A program made the translations under genes and the position numbers. The notes beneath the pieces were generated by a model. It was not told the origin of the DNA, did no database searches, and saw only the letters and a list, made by a program, of their open reading frames with translations. A DNA stretch of 64,000 bases from contig OY829894.1 in assembly GCA_963691905.1 (NCBI GenBank), positions 1,798,001-1,862,000 on the forward strand, in the 5' to 3' direction. This document shows, piece by piece, positions 16,230 to 25,700 of the stretch. Origin of the DNA: QGON01 sp963691905 (lineage in GTDB: Bacteria > Pseudomonadota > Gammaproteobacteria > Chromatiales > Chromatiaceae). Each line of letters begins with the position of its first letter. Positions within the stretch are counted from its first letter, which is position 1.

Positions 16230-18880
16230 TCCCGGCAATAAAATCAATGTTCGACTTCTCGGCGCTTGACCAGGCACTGGCCAGCGCCTCATCCACCCCG
16301 ATACCGGTTTTTCGCGACTTCTTGAAGCAGGGCGCTGAAACGATCAGGGAAGGATTCAATCAGGAACAGCCGATAACCGAGCTGGTGGCCGCCCGCGCCC
16401 ATCTGGTCGATGCCGTCCTGGATCGCGCCTGGAATCTCCACTTTCAGGATTCCACTGACGCCGCACTGGTCGCCGTAGGTGGGTATGGCCGGGGAGAACT
16501 CCATCCGGCTTCAGATATCGACCTGCAGATTCTGCTCGACCACGAAGATCACTTCGAACAACTGCAGGAACCCCTGGGCCAGTTTCTCAGCCTGCTCTGG
16601 GACATCGGACTGGAAGTTGGCCACAGCGTACGCACCGTTGATGATTGCATCCGGGAGGCATCAAACGACATCACAGTTGCCACTAATCTGATGGAATCCC
16701 GGCTGCTGGTCGGACCCGAGGCCCTCTTCCAGGCGATGCGGGAAGCTACCAGCCCTGCAAAGATTTGGGACAGCAAACGTTTTTTTGAAGCGAAATTTGC
16801 GGAACAGCAGGCTCGGCATCAAAAATTCGAGGACAGCGAAAGCAACCTGGAACCCAATCTGAAGGAGAGTCCTGGAGGATTGCGGGATATCCAGATGATC
16901 GGCTGGGTGGTAAAACGCCACTTCCAGGCCGATACTTTGCGTGATCTGGTGAGTCACGGCTTCCTCAACGAGGACGAATACCAGACACTGATCGAAGGTC
17001 AGGATTATCTCTGGCGCATCCGTTTCGCCCTGCATACCCTTACAGGCAGACACGGCGACATTTTACTCTTCGACTATCAGCGCACCCTGGCTAACCAGTT
17101 TGGTTACGATGACAATACCGGCAATCTGGCGGTGGAGCAGTTTATGCAGCTCTTCTACCGGACAACGCAGGAACTGAACCGCCTCAACGAAATCCTGCTG
17201 CAGCACTTCCAGGAAGCGATCCTGCTGGAGAACAAGCTGGATGCCCCCGTTTCTCATGGCAACCGATTCCAAAGCCGCAACAGGTTTCTTGAGGTCACCC
17301 GTCCGGATGTCTTCTCACGCACCCCCACCGCACTGCTGGAGCTCTTTCTGATCCTGCAGGAGCACCCGGAGCTAAAAGGCGTCAGAGCCAGCACCATCCG
17401 CCTGCTGCGGGACAATATTCAGCTGATCAACAGCGCCTTTCGCGAGGACATCCGGGCGCAGAGCCTGTTCATGGAGATCCTGCGCCAACCCTGGGGCATA
17501 ACCCGGGTACTGCGCCGCATGAATCGTTATGGCATCCTCGCCGCCTACATTCCAGCCTTTGAAAATATTGTCGGACGTATGCAGTACGACCTGTTTCACG
17601 TCTATACCGTGGATGAACACACATTGATGGTACTGCGTAACCTGCGCCGTCTGTCAGTTCCGGAACTGGCTGAAGAGACCCCCTTCTGCACCCAACTGTT
17701 CCACACCCTGCCGAAGAAAGAGCTGATCTATCTGGCCGCCCTCTTCCACGACATCGCCAAAGGACGTGGCGGCAATCACTCCATACTCGGTGAGAAGGAC
17801 GCGGTGGACTTCTGCCACCAACACCATCTCAGCGAATACGACAGCCGCTTGGTCGGCTGGCTGGTGCGCAACCATCTGGTCATGTCCATGATCGCCCAAC
17901 GCAAGGACATCAACGACCCGGACGTCATCCAGGCGTTTGCTGAAAACGCCGGGGACACAATGCACCTCGACTATCTCTATCTGCTGACGGTCGCTGACAG
18001 CCGGGCTACCAATCCGAAACGCTGGAACTCATGGAAAGAGTCACTGCTGCGCGATCTCTACAAATCCACCCATCGCGCCCTGCTGCGCGGGCTGGACAAC
18101 CCGCTGGCGCAGGAGGAGTTGATCCGGGAGACAAAATACGAAACATTGGAACTGCTGGCCAAGGCCGGACACGACGAGAGAGAGATTCTCAGACTCTGGC
18201 AATCCTTCAGCCCGGAGTATTTCCTCTCACACTCTCCCAATGCGATCTGCCGGCAGATTCAGGCCATCATCACCGCGCCGCCGGAAGACCTGCCATTGGT
18301 CGCGATCCATGAAACCGCCGAACACGGCGGCAGCGACGTACTCTACTACGGACCGGATCGCGACAATCTGTTTGCTGTCATGACCACCCTGCTGGACCAG
18401 TTGGGTCTGTCCATCGTCAACTCCCGCATCATGAGCACGACCCAAGGTTTTTCTCTCGACTCATTCCTGGTCATGGAGGAGGATGGCGGCCCTGTCCAGC
18501 CTGGCCATCGCACCGAAGAGATCATCACCACCCTGAAAGCCGGATTGACCCAGAAAGACGACAAGCCACTCAAAGTGCATCGCCGCATGCCCCGCCAGCA
18601 CAAGAGCTTCGACACTCCAACCCGCATCTTCTTCTCCCAGGATCCTGCTTACAACCGCACAGTGATGCGTCTGATCACCCTTGACCGGCCAGGACTGTTG
18701 TCGGAAGTGGGACAGGCTTTCGTCGCCTGCAACATTCGTCTGCAGTACGCAAAGATCGCGACCATCGGCGCAGAGGTGGAGGATATCTTTTTCATCACCG
18801 ACAGGAAGAACCAGCCGTTAATGGAGAAGCATCAGCTGGAGTGTGTGGAAACCGCCGTCACCACACGGCTGCCCGAATAG
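16226..18880 (+). CDS. glnD: [protein-PII] uridylyltransferase / uridylyl-removing enzyme
   Basis: An 884-residue bifunctional nitrogen sensor that adds UMP to PII when glutamine is low and removes it when glutamine is high. Domain order is canonical. The nucleotidyltransferase motif GGYGRGELHPASDIDLQIL carries Asp97 and Asp99. Next come a helical linker, the HD hydrolase motif HDIAKGRGGNHS (near residue 510) and two C-terminal ACT domains, the last beginning ITLDRPGLLSEVGQAF. The start is GTG at 16226, overlapping the map stop, or ATG at 16247; neither has a convincing ribosome-binding site. Confidence 0.96.
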   Translation: MIPAIKSMFDFSALDQALASASSTPIPVFRDFLKQGAETIREGFNQEQPITELVAARAHLVDAVLDRAWNLHFQDSTDAALVAVGGYGRGELHPASDIDLQILLDHEDHFEQLQEPLGQFLSLLWDIGLEVGHSVRTVDDCIREASNDITVATNLMESRLLVGPEALFQAMREATSPAKIWDSKRFFEAKFAEQQARHQKFEDSESNLEPNLKESPGGLRDIQMIGWVVKRHFQADTLRDLVSHGFLNEDEYQTLIEGQDYLWRIRFALHTLTGRHGDILLFDYQRTLANQFGYDDNTGNLAVEQFMQLFYRTTQELNRLNEILLQHFQEAILLENKLDAPVSHGNRFQSRNRFLEVTRPDVFSRTPTALLELFLILQEHPELKGVRASTIRLLRDNIQLINSAFREDIRAQSLFMEILRQPWGITRVLRRMNRYGILAAYIPAFENIVGRMQYDLFHVYTVDEHTLMVLRNLRRLSVPELAEETPFCTQLFHTLPKKELIYLAALFHDIAKGRGGNHSILGEKDAVDFCHQHHLSEYDSRLVGWLVRNHLVMSMIAQRKDINDPDVIQAFAENAGDTMHLDYLYLLTVADSRATNPKRWNSWKESLLRDLYKSTHRALLRGLDNPLAQEELIRETKYETLELLAKAGHDEREILRLWQSFSPEYFLSHSPNAICRQIQAIITAPPEDLPLVAIHETAEHGGSDVLYYGPDRDNLFAVMTTLLDQLGLSIVNSRIMSTTQGFSLDSFLVMEEDGGPVQPGHRTEEIITTLKAGLTQKDDKPLKVHRRMPRQHKSFDTPTRIFFSQDPAYNRTVMRLITLDRPGLLSEVGQAFVACNIRLQYAKIATIGAEVEDIFFITDRKNQPLMEKHQLECVETAVTTRLPE

Positions 18881-18910
18881 CATTCAGCAGGGCAGCCCCC
18901 GCATGTGGGA

Positions 18911-20083
18911 TCAGCGCTTGCTGCCCAACTTACCACCACTCCCCTGCAGTGAGAGCAGGTTGGAGTCGAAGACATAGGTCCGCCTGCCCTTTTCCCGAAA
19001 CCTCTCCAGCGCCAGCTTGATGACACGGGTGGTCAAGGCTGCAAACGAAACGCCGCTCGCCTCCCAGAGGTAAAACGCCAGTGACCCGGGGATGGTATTG
19101 ATCTCGTTGACAAAGACATCACCGCTCTCCTCATCAACAAGAAAGTCGATACGAACCACTCCACTTGCGCCAATCAGGCTGAAGGTCTCTTTTGCCAACT
19201 GGCGGATCCTGTCCGCCAGCTCCTCGGGTATCTCTGCCGGCAGCACGCGATCAGTGGAGCTGATGCCCTTGGTCTTGCCACCCTGGTATTTGTCGGCAAA
19301 ATTCAGGATGCCACTGGAACGCAGTGGCTCCTCCAGTGCCGCAACCTCCGACTCATCCCGGTTACCCAGCACCGAGGCATTGATCTCCTTGAGTTGGGTC
19401 ACCATACGTTCCACCAGGATCGAAGGGTCGTACTGGCCGGCGTTTTCGATCGCCTCCTCCAACTCAGCTTCCGAGGCAGCGACACTGATGCCGATGCTCG
19501 ACCCAAGATTCGCAGGTTTGACCACTACCGGGTAACCCAATTTTGACTGGATCCGGTCGATAATCCCCCGCCTGTCCTGATACCAGGCTTCCATTCGGCA
19601 ACTCTCCGACTCCACCACCGGGATGCCGTTACCCCGCAACAGGGTCTTGGTCAGGATCTTGTCCATGCCGATGACCGACGCAGTGACGTCACAGCCTGCA
19701 TAGGGAACACCCGTCATCTCAAGCAGCCCCTGAAGGGTACCGTCCTCGCCATTGGTGCCATGAATAACGGGAAAGACGATATCAAGTTTATCGACAAGGT
19801 TGTTCTTAAGACGGGAAGGAGGAACACGGTAGAGTTCAAGCTGCCCGCCATTTCCGTGAGGCATAACTTCTGTACTTGCGGAGAGCAGGGTTTCCAGTTG
19901 CTTGAAGTTGTCGATTTCAGCCAGCTTTGCACCGATGTACCACTCACCCGTTTTACTGATGTAAACCGGCGTCACGCGGTATAGATCGGCATCGATTGCA
20001 TGGACAACCTGCAGACCGGAAATGATGGAGACCTCATGCTCTACCGAGCGGCCACCAAAAAAGACGCCAACATTGGGTTTCAT
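18911..20083 (-). CDS. ddl: D-alanine--D-alanine ligase
   Basis: A 390-residue ATP-grasp ligase that joins two D-alanines for peptidoglycan. Family features include VGVFFGGRSVEHEVSIISG at the N-terminus and GYPVVVKPANLGSSIGISV in the ATP-binding region. The DFLVDEESGDVFVNEINTIPGSL segment has the magnesium-binding Glu and Asn. It is the longer, DdlA/VanA-like type, with an extra tail of about 25 residues (YVFDSNLLSLQ...). The ATG has AAGGT upstream. It lies downstream of a MurF-like ligase gene, the enzyme class that uses D-Ala-D-Ala. It converges with glnD, 30 bases apart. Confidence 0.93.
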   Translation of the reverse strand: MKPNVGVFFGGRSVEHEVSIISGLQVVHAIDADLYRVTPVYISKTGEWYIGAKLAEIDNFKQLETLLSASTEVMPHGNGGQLELYRVPPSRLKNNLVDKLDIVFPVIHGTNGEDGTLQGLLEMTGVPYAGCDVTASVIGMDKILTKTLLRGNGIPVVESESCRMEAWYQDRRGIIDRIQSKLGYPVVVKPANLGSSIGISVAASEAELEEAIENAGQYDPSILVERMVTQLKEINASVLGNRDESEVAALEEPLRSSGILNFADKYQGGKTKGISSTDRVLPAEIPEELADRIRQLAKETFSLIGASGVVRIDFLVDEESGDVFVNEINTIPGSLAFYLWEASGVSFAALTTRVIKLALERFREKGRRTYVFDSNLLSLQGSGGKLGSKR

Positions 20084-20126
20084 CGACTATACCTTCAACT
20101 CACGCAAATTCGAAATACCGCTTTCA

Positions 20127-20249
20127 CCACGAAGAACACAAAGAGCACGAAGGTTTGAGATCTCTCCCTACGGTCGAGATAACAATAATGCAATTAATCA
20201 AATCCTCCCTGACCATACATTTTCTTCGTGTCCTTCGTGTTCTTCGTGG
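20127..20249. repeat. imperfect inverted repeat between murF-like gene and ddl
   Basis: About 26 bases at 20127-20152, built of CACGAAG-type units, recur in inverted orientation at 20224-20249 with few mismatches and about 70 bases between them. Each arm is itself a run of near-direct units (ACACRAAG). This is the kind of short intergenic repeat found at many places in proteobacterial genomes. It occupies most of the 191-base gap and could form a long hairpin in the transcript. Confidence 0.65.
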
Positions 20250-20274
20250 TTAATTATGTTTTTTCAATCGGAGA

Positions 20275-21879
20275 CTAATTATAGGTATCCGGCAGATCAT
20301 TTTCATAGAGCACCACATCACCCTCTCGCGAGATCTTCGCAAAATGGTCATTGGCCTCATTCAGATGGGCCGCAACATAGATCTGATTCTCCGGATAACC
20401 TGCCGAAACCAGCCCCTCATGGATCGGTTTGGCCTGCTCGATACCCACCAGAATGACATAGTCACACCGGCTTGCCGCATAAGCGCCAAAAAGACGGTTC
20501 TCCTCCGCCTCCGTTTCGCCAAGCTCAACCATACCCGGAGTGATCAACACCTTTCTGTTGCCCTCGATCTCCCGCAGCACATCCAGGGCGGCTCGCGCCC
20601 CCATTGGATTGGAGCTGAAGGCATCGTCAACGATAGTGATGCCCGCGGCGCTCTGTTTCACGTTCAATCGGTGTGGCGCCGGCTGCAGCGAGCGCACCGC
20701 CGCCTTGATCCGGTTTTCCGGCACACCCAGCTCCATCGCCACTGCGACTGCAGAGACGATATTGTAGATATTGTTTTTTCCCAGCAGACGGGTCTCCAGC
20801 AGCAGCGTCTCCCCGTTCGGTAAAGAGAGCGTGAGCGCGGTCAAACCATTGGCCAGATATTTGATCTCACGCGCGGCATAATCCGCTCCGGGTGAATCGA
20901 CACCGAAGCTGACTACCCTCGCCTGGGTCCTGCCTCGCACTTCAGCAAAACTCTCATCATCCGCATTGAGAAACGCGATGCCATCTGACGGCAGGGATTC
21001 GACCAATTCCGATTTGGTCTTCACAATATTGGCAAGACTCTTGAACATCTCCAGATGCTGTTTGCCGATGGTGGTGATCAGACCATACCTGGGGTGCACC
21101 AACTCGCAGATCTCCCGGATATCACCCGGCTGTTTGGCACCCATCTCCACCAGGAAAAGATCATGAATTGGTTTGAGCTTCTCCCTGATGATACGTGTCA
21201 CCCCAAGCAGGGTATTGAAACTGCCCGGCGTCATCAATGCATTGTATTTGGCCAGCAACAGTTCATTCAGAATGAATTTGGTACTGGTCTTGCCATAACT
21301 CCCGGTGATGCCGACCACCTGGAGCCCCGGCACGCCGTCTATGATCTTTCCGGCATCGCCGATATACCACTTGGCGATGGCCGACTCCACCGGCGCTGCC
21401 AACAGGTTGGCCACGACCAGCAGCCAGGGCAGCAGCAGCAGGAGCAGACCCAGCATGAGAAAGAGAGAGAAATAGGGGATCGGTGACAACCCCGTCGCAG
21501 CCGGTAAAAAAGTCGGCAGCGATAGCCCCACCCAGATCAGGAAGATTGCCGCCATCAGGCGCTTGACCCGTCCTGTCACCACCAGTGGTTTTTTTACCGG
21601 CACTTTGGGGCGTCTCAGACTGAGCAGCAGGAATCCCCCGATCCAGATGCCGAAAAACAGCCCGCTGTTCCAGTAAAACAGAAGCGCCACAAGCGGTAGC
21701 AGTGAGACCAGGCCAATACGCTTAAGCAGATCCTCGTTCAGCCAACGCAGATAACGTTCATTGCGATAGGAGTTGAGCTGCAGCATGTGCAGGTAGTGCA
21801 GAACGGCACGCACGGCAATAACAGCGTAGAGCGTCAGGGCAAGCAGCACGGCAAGCGTCTGGAACAGGGCAGCCCCCAT
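20275..21879 (-). CDS. membrane-anchored Mur ligase (MurF-like)
   Basis: A 534-residue protein with an N-terminal membrane region and a C-terminal Mur ligase. Hydrophobic segments lie near residues 5-27, 55-87, 108-125 and 137-160. The Mur P-loop VGITGSYGKTSTKF spans about 189-202. It is followed by VEMGAKQPGDIREICELVHPRYGLITTIGKQHLE, typical of MurF, and by NNIYNIVSAVAVAMELG and APHRLNVKQSAAGITIVDDAFSSNP. MurF adds D-Ala-D-Ala to the UDP-muramyl tripeptide and is normally soluble. A membrane anchor and position beside ddl suggest a second, specialised enzyme. Its substrate cannot be told from sequence. Confidence 0.8.
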   Translation of the reverse strand: MGAALFQTLAVLLALTLYAVIAVRAVLHYLHMLQLNSYRNERYLRWLNEDLLKRIGLVSLLPLVALLFYWNSGLFFGIWIGGFLLLSLRRPKVPVKKPLVVTGRVKRLMAAIFLIWVGLSLPTFLPAATGLSPIPYFSLFLMLGLLLLLLPWLLVVANLLAAPVESAIAKWYIGDAGKIIDGVPGLQVVGITGSYGKTSTKFILNELLLAKYNALMTPGSFNTLLGVTRIIREKLKPIHDLFLVEMGAKQPGDIREICELVHPRYGLITTIGKQHLEMFKSLANIVKTKSELVESLPSDGIAFLNADDESFAEVRGRTQARVVSFGVDSPGADYAAREIKYLANGLTALTLSLPNGETLLLETRLLGKNNIYNIVSAVAVAMELGVPENRIKAAVRSLQPAPHRLNVKQSAAGITIVDDAFSSNPMGARAALDVLREIEGNRKVLITPGMVELGETEAEENRLFGAYAASRCDYVILVGIEQAKPIHEGLVSAGYPENQIYVAAHLNEANDHFAKISREGDVVLYENDLPDTYN

Positions 21880-21882
21880 AGA

Positions 21883-22587
21883 TCAGGTTTCCGTTTTCAG
21901 AAAATAGTCGACGATGATCTGGAACTCGCCAGGCCTCTCCAGATAAGAGAAGTGTCCCGCCCCCTTGATGAGGGCCAGGCCACAATCGGGTATCTGTGCC
22001 TCCATCACCTTTGCCTGATAGAGTGGCGTATCCAGATCGTTCTCTCCCCAGACCAGCAGGGTGGGCGCCTTGATCCCGGATAGCAGGGGCGTCAGATCTT
22101 CATTCACCACCTTTACCAGGGTCTGTCGCATGATGGGGGAGGCATTGCGGTAATCTTCTGAACCGGCACGTCCGCGCATCTTTTCCAGTAGTGGTGGATA
22201 GAACCGGCCCAGGACATTTTTCATCAGTTTGTATGAGTAGACCTTGAGATAGTAGTTCAGGCTGCGGCGGGGTTTGACCCCGGCACTGTCCACCAGGATC
22301 AATTTTCTGACCGGCATCCTCACTGCCAGGCGGATCGCCAGCCGACCGCCGAAGGAGTGACCGATGATCGCAGGATTTTCGATCCCCATCTCAGCGATAA
22401 AACGCTCCACCAAGGCTGCATATTCCGTGGTTCCCCACGGGGATTCCGGCGCCTGGCTTTCACCGAAACCGGGGAGATCCAAGGCGTAGACACAATATTT
22501 TTTCGCCAGATGCTGCCTGACAGACGCGAAACTTCCGAGATCGCTGCCCCAGCCGTGCAGGATAAGCACACGACTCCCACTGCCCAT
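21883..22587 (-). CDS. alpha/beta-fold hydrolase
   Basis: A 234-residue alpha/beta hydrolase. The oxyanion motif LILHGWGSD precedes the nucleophile elbow GHSFGGR (Ser near residue 95). The acid is in VWGENDLDTP and the histidine in GAGHFSYLE, so the triad is complete. The family includes BioH-like carboxylesterases and many enzymes of unknown substrate. It ends three bases before the MurF-like gene, so the two are almost certainly cotranscribed. That makes a cell-wall or lipid-linked ester a reasonable but unproven substrate. No good ribosome-binding site precedes the ATG. Confidence 0.8.
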   Translation of the reverse strand: MGSGSRVLILHGWGSDLGSFASVRQHLAKKYCVYALDLPGFGESQAPESPWGTTEYAALVERFIAEMGIENPAIIGHSFGGRLAIRLAVRMPVRKLILVDSAGVKPRRSLNYYLKVYSYKLMKNVLGRFYPPLLEKMRGRAGSEDYRNASPIMRQTLVKVVNEDLTPLLSGIKAPTLLVWGENDLDTPLYQAKVMEAQIPDCGLALIKGAGHFSYLERPGEFQIIVDYFLKTET

Positions 22588-22657
22588 AACATCATAATGG
22601 AGACGAATATTGTGGATAGTAGTGTAAATCGTTATCTCCCGACCAGACAGTGAGGTT

Positions 22658-22683
22658 GCCGGTTCCGCTGCGCTTGAACCAGC
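22658..22683 (-). repeat. REP-like palindrome (copy 1)
   Basis: A 26-base imperfect palindrome with core TCAAGCGCAGCGGA on the minus strand. It is one of four copies in this window (others at 37071, 54499 and 54553). It lies downstream of the PPi-PEPCK stop codon and upstream of the hydrolase gene. Confidence 0.75.
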
Positions 22684-22717
22684 CTACAGCTGCATCCGTC
22701 AGGGTAACGCTGAGTCA

Positions 22718-25700
22718 CTAAGCAGAGGTATCCGCAGGCCGCAGGGGGTCCGCACCGATAGTGCCGACCAGACTCTGCAGATAGTCATCACTCCGCGCCG
22801 CAACAAGCCGCGCTTCGGCCACCTCGAGTCGCGACGCTATACCCATCTTTTCAGCCACATCCGCATAACCAGGCCGGTTGAGGAAATCCTGCAGATAATC
22901 GGTGTGACGTTGCCAGAGCGTTATTTCACGGGCCTGTTTCACCCGCAGACGCTCCTGGTACCAATCCGATGCCAACAGGTAGTCGCTGGTGAACATGGCG
23001 CGAATCTCCGGGTCATGCACTGCCTTACCTTCGTACTCACCCGTCGCCATGATATGCAGCACAGCCTTCAACGGCGGACAGGCATCCTCAACACTGCCGT
23101 CATCCAGATACTGCTGAGCAACTCTCTGTTGTGCCTCTACGATATTGTCGATGCCATCCGCAAAGACATCCAGGCCCTGCAGTTCCGGTTTCAGGATACT
23201 TTCGGTCAGCACCGTGTTGGCATTATCGAAAATCTTGCCGAGGAAGCCGTGTACAAAACGATCTGTAATACGATAACCCAACCGACTCGCCAAAACCCGA
23301 TGACCGTTATGCTCAAAGTCTTCCAACGGTTCAAGGTAGCCGTTCTCGATAAGATAGACCGGGTCACGTTCATGTTCGTCGAGCCGTGCCCAGACCTCTG
23401 GGATCAACAGGCTGATATCGTGGGCAACCCGCACGTTCGGACCGACATAGCCGGCAGAACTGGAAAAACCCGGATAACCCGTAAGAATGAACGAGACCAG
23501 CGCATTATTGAGATCCGCAGTGGCACGCAGGGCATTGAAAGGCCCCTTGGTCAGCGCACCCTCACTCCCCGCCCCGGTGGTAGAGGGGGACTTGCCGGTG
23601 AGACTGCAGACAAAGTCCATGAACAGTTCGGGCAGCTCCTGATAATGGATCGGGTTATAGACCGCCAGGGAGCGAATACCGGTTTCAGGCGGGTTGTTGC
23701 GGCGTCCGGCCAGCACCGCATCGACCGGATGACAAACCTTCTTTCCCAACGGCAGCTTACGATGGAATCGCGCGCCAATCTCGGCCACGTAGGCGCGTAT
23801 CGGCTCCACCAGATCCTGCCGGGTCTGCAGATAGCGGGGATTCTTGCTCGGCTTTCCGTCCACCAGCCGCGGATGGGCAGATGAGACCACATAACCGCTC
23901 TGCGCTTCGTGGGCACCCGTAAGCAACTCTCGCATGGGCGGGGTGAAGTTGCAGAGATTCAGCACATCCTCCACCACCTCGGTCAACTTCTCTCCGTTCA
24001 GCGGTTCAAAATTGGCAAGAAAATTCCCAGGCTGTGCCATATCAAATTCGGTCTGCTTATCGAAACCGGGTATGACGGCATCATCCGGACGCTGGAACAG
24101 ACGATATTCGCAGTTGCTGGTCAACTTGACGCTGCGATCATTGTCATATCCACAACGGCAGTCATCAAGGGATTTCGCTCTGACCACCACAGAGGTGGTG
24201 ATGTCGTCCTCCATCTGAATCTTGTCAGCGGCGATGAAATCCTGTCGCACCTTGAAGATGCGCCACTCACCGCGCTCATCGAAACCGACGCGCAGATAGG
24301 AGGCGATGATGCGGCGATCCAGCAACTTCAGTTCATGGCCTGCCGCACCGTCAATCTCATCCACTGAAATATATTTGCGCCAGTTAGTGCCCCAGAATGG
24401 CCGGTAGAAGCGTTTGATGACAAAGGCCAGCGCCAGGATGCGCGGTGGAATCGACTCCAGCCAGGCATTGTACTCATCCGTGTAGCTGGGAGAGGGGGTC
24501 ATCAATTTGATGAAGGAGCCCAGGCTGCGTTCCTTACTCAGCGGCTTACGGCTGGGATCCCGGTCCACACTCTCAAAACTGGACTTCAAACGATCACTGT
24601 AGTCCCGCTCGTAGATCTCCTGCACCCGGTCGAGATCGACCTGCAACTCATCGACGAAGAGGGGGCCGTAGATCACCGCATCGTCGAGAGACTTGGATAT
24701 CTCCGACTTGCCGCCACCGGAGACGGTGCTGGGTTTGTGACAAAAAGTCCCCTCGGGGTCGGTGCCGATCAGACGCCACGAGGGGGCATCCGGATGCTTT
24801 TGCATCTCTATTTTATAACCGTTGGGCTGGATATAGATCTTGCCCGGCTGCAGACGAATAACATGGGACTCGCCATCTCGCAGGAAGGCAATGCTCTGCT
24901 CCTGCAGATCCATGCGCAGGTCCTGAGGCACGTAGATCACATCGGGGAAGCGCTTGTCGATGCCGTGCCCCTCAGGCTGCAGATGCATGATATCGCCGTA
25001 GCGCTCCACCACATCCTGAAAGCTGTAACCCGGTTCCCGGGTCGTGGAGTCGACACCATATTCAATGCCGTGGTTACGGCGTGGGAAGGCCAGTGCTCCA
25101 CCGGCATGCTCCTCCTCCGCCAGGCCAAAAAGATTGGCGGCGAAGCCAATCTGGGTCTTGACCTCTTTCTTGCAATAGCCGTAGTAGTTATCCGCAAGAA
25201 TGGTGACGATCACGCCGCTCTCATCACGGGCAGTGATCTTGAAGGCCTGGCCATCGTTGTAGCGTTCGTCTTCCGACTGCCAGCACATGCCTTCCGCCCG
25301 TTGACGCTCACTGGCATCGTCGAAGTGGGGCAGTCCCACAGACTTTTTGGTGAGCTGGGTGAGATGGGGTGCGAGGATGACGCAGCCAGTCTGTCCGCTC
25401 CAGTGGTCCACATCCAGGGCGGAATCAAACTCCGGCAGCAGAGGGTTGCCGCCGTTGCCGAAGATGCTCTCGACAAAATCGAGGTTGCTGACCAGGTTAC
25501 CCGGCGCGAAGAAACGGATCTCCATGCTCTTCTCGCTATCCTGGCCGGGGATCTCTGGGCAGACGGTAGGGCGCAGTAGCAGGGAGACAAACATCTTCGC
25601 CTGCTCTTCCAACCGTGAGGTAAAAGGTATCTGCAGCAATTCATCCGGCGGATCCATTGCAGCTGTCAGCATGAAGGCAAAACAACGCTTCGGCACCGTC

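Noticed and set aside
24737..25579. 280-codon rightward frame opposite the PPi-PEPCK gene
   Set aside because: Antisense shadow; the minus-strand protein is continuous and recognisable along its whole length.
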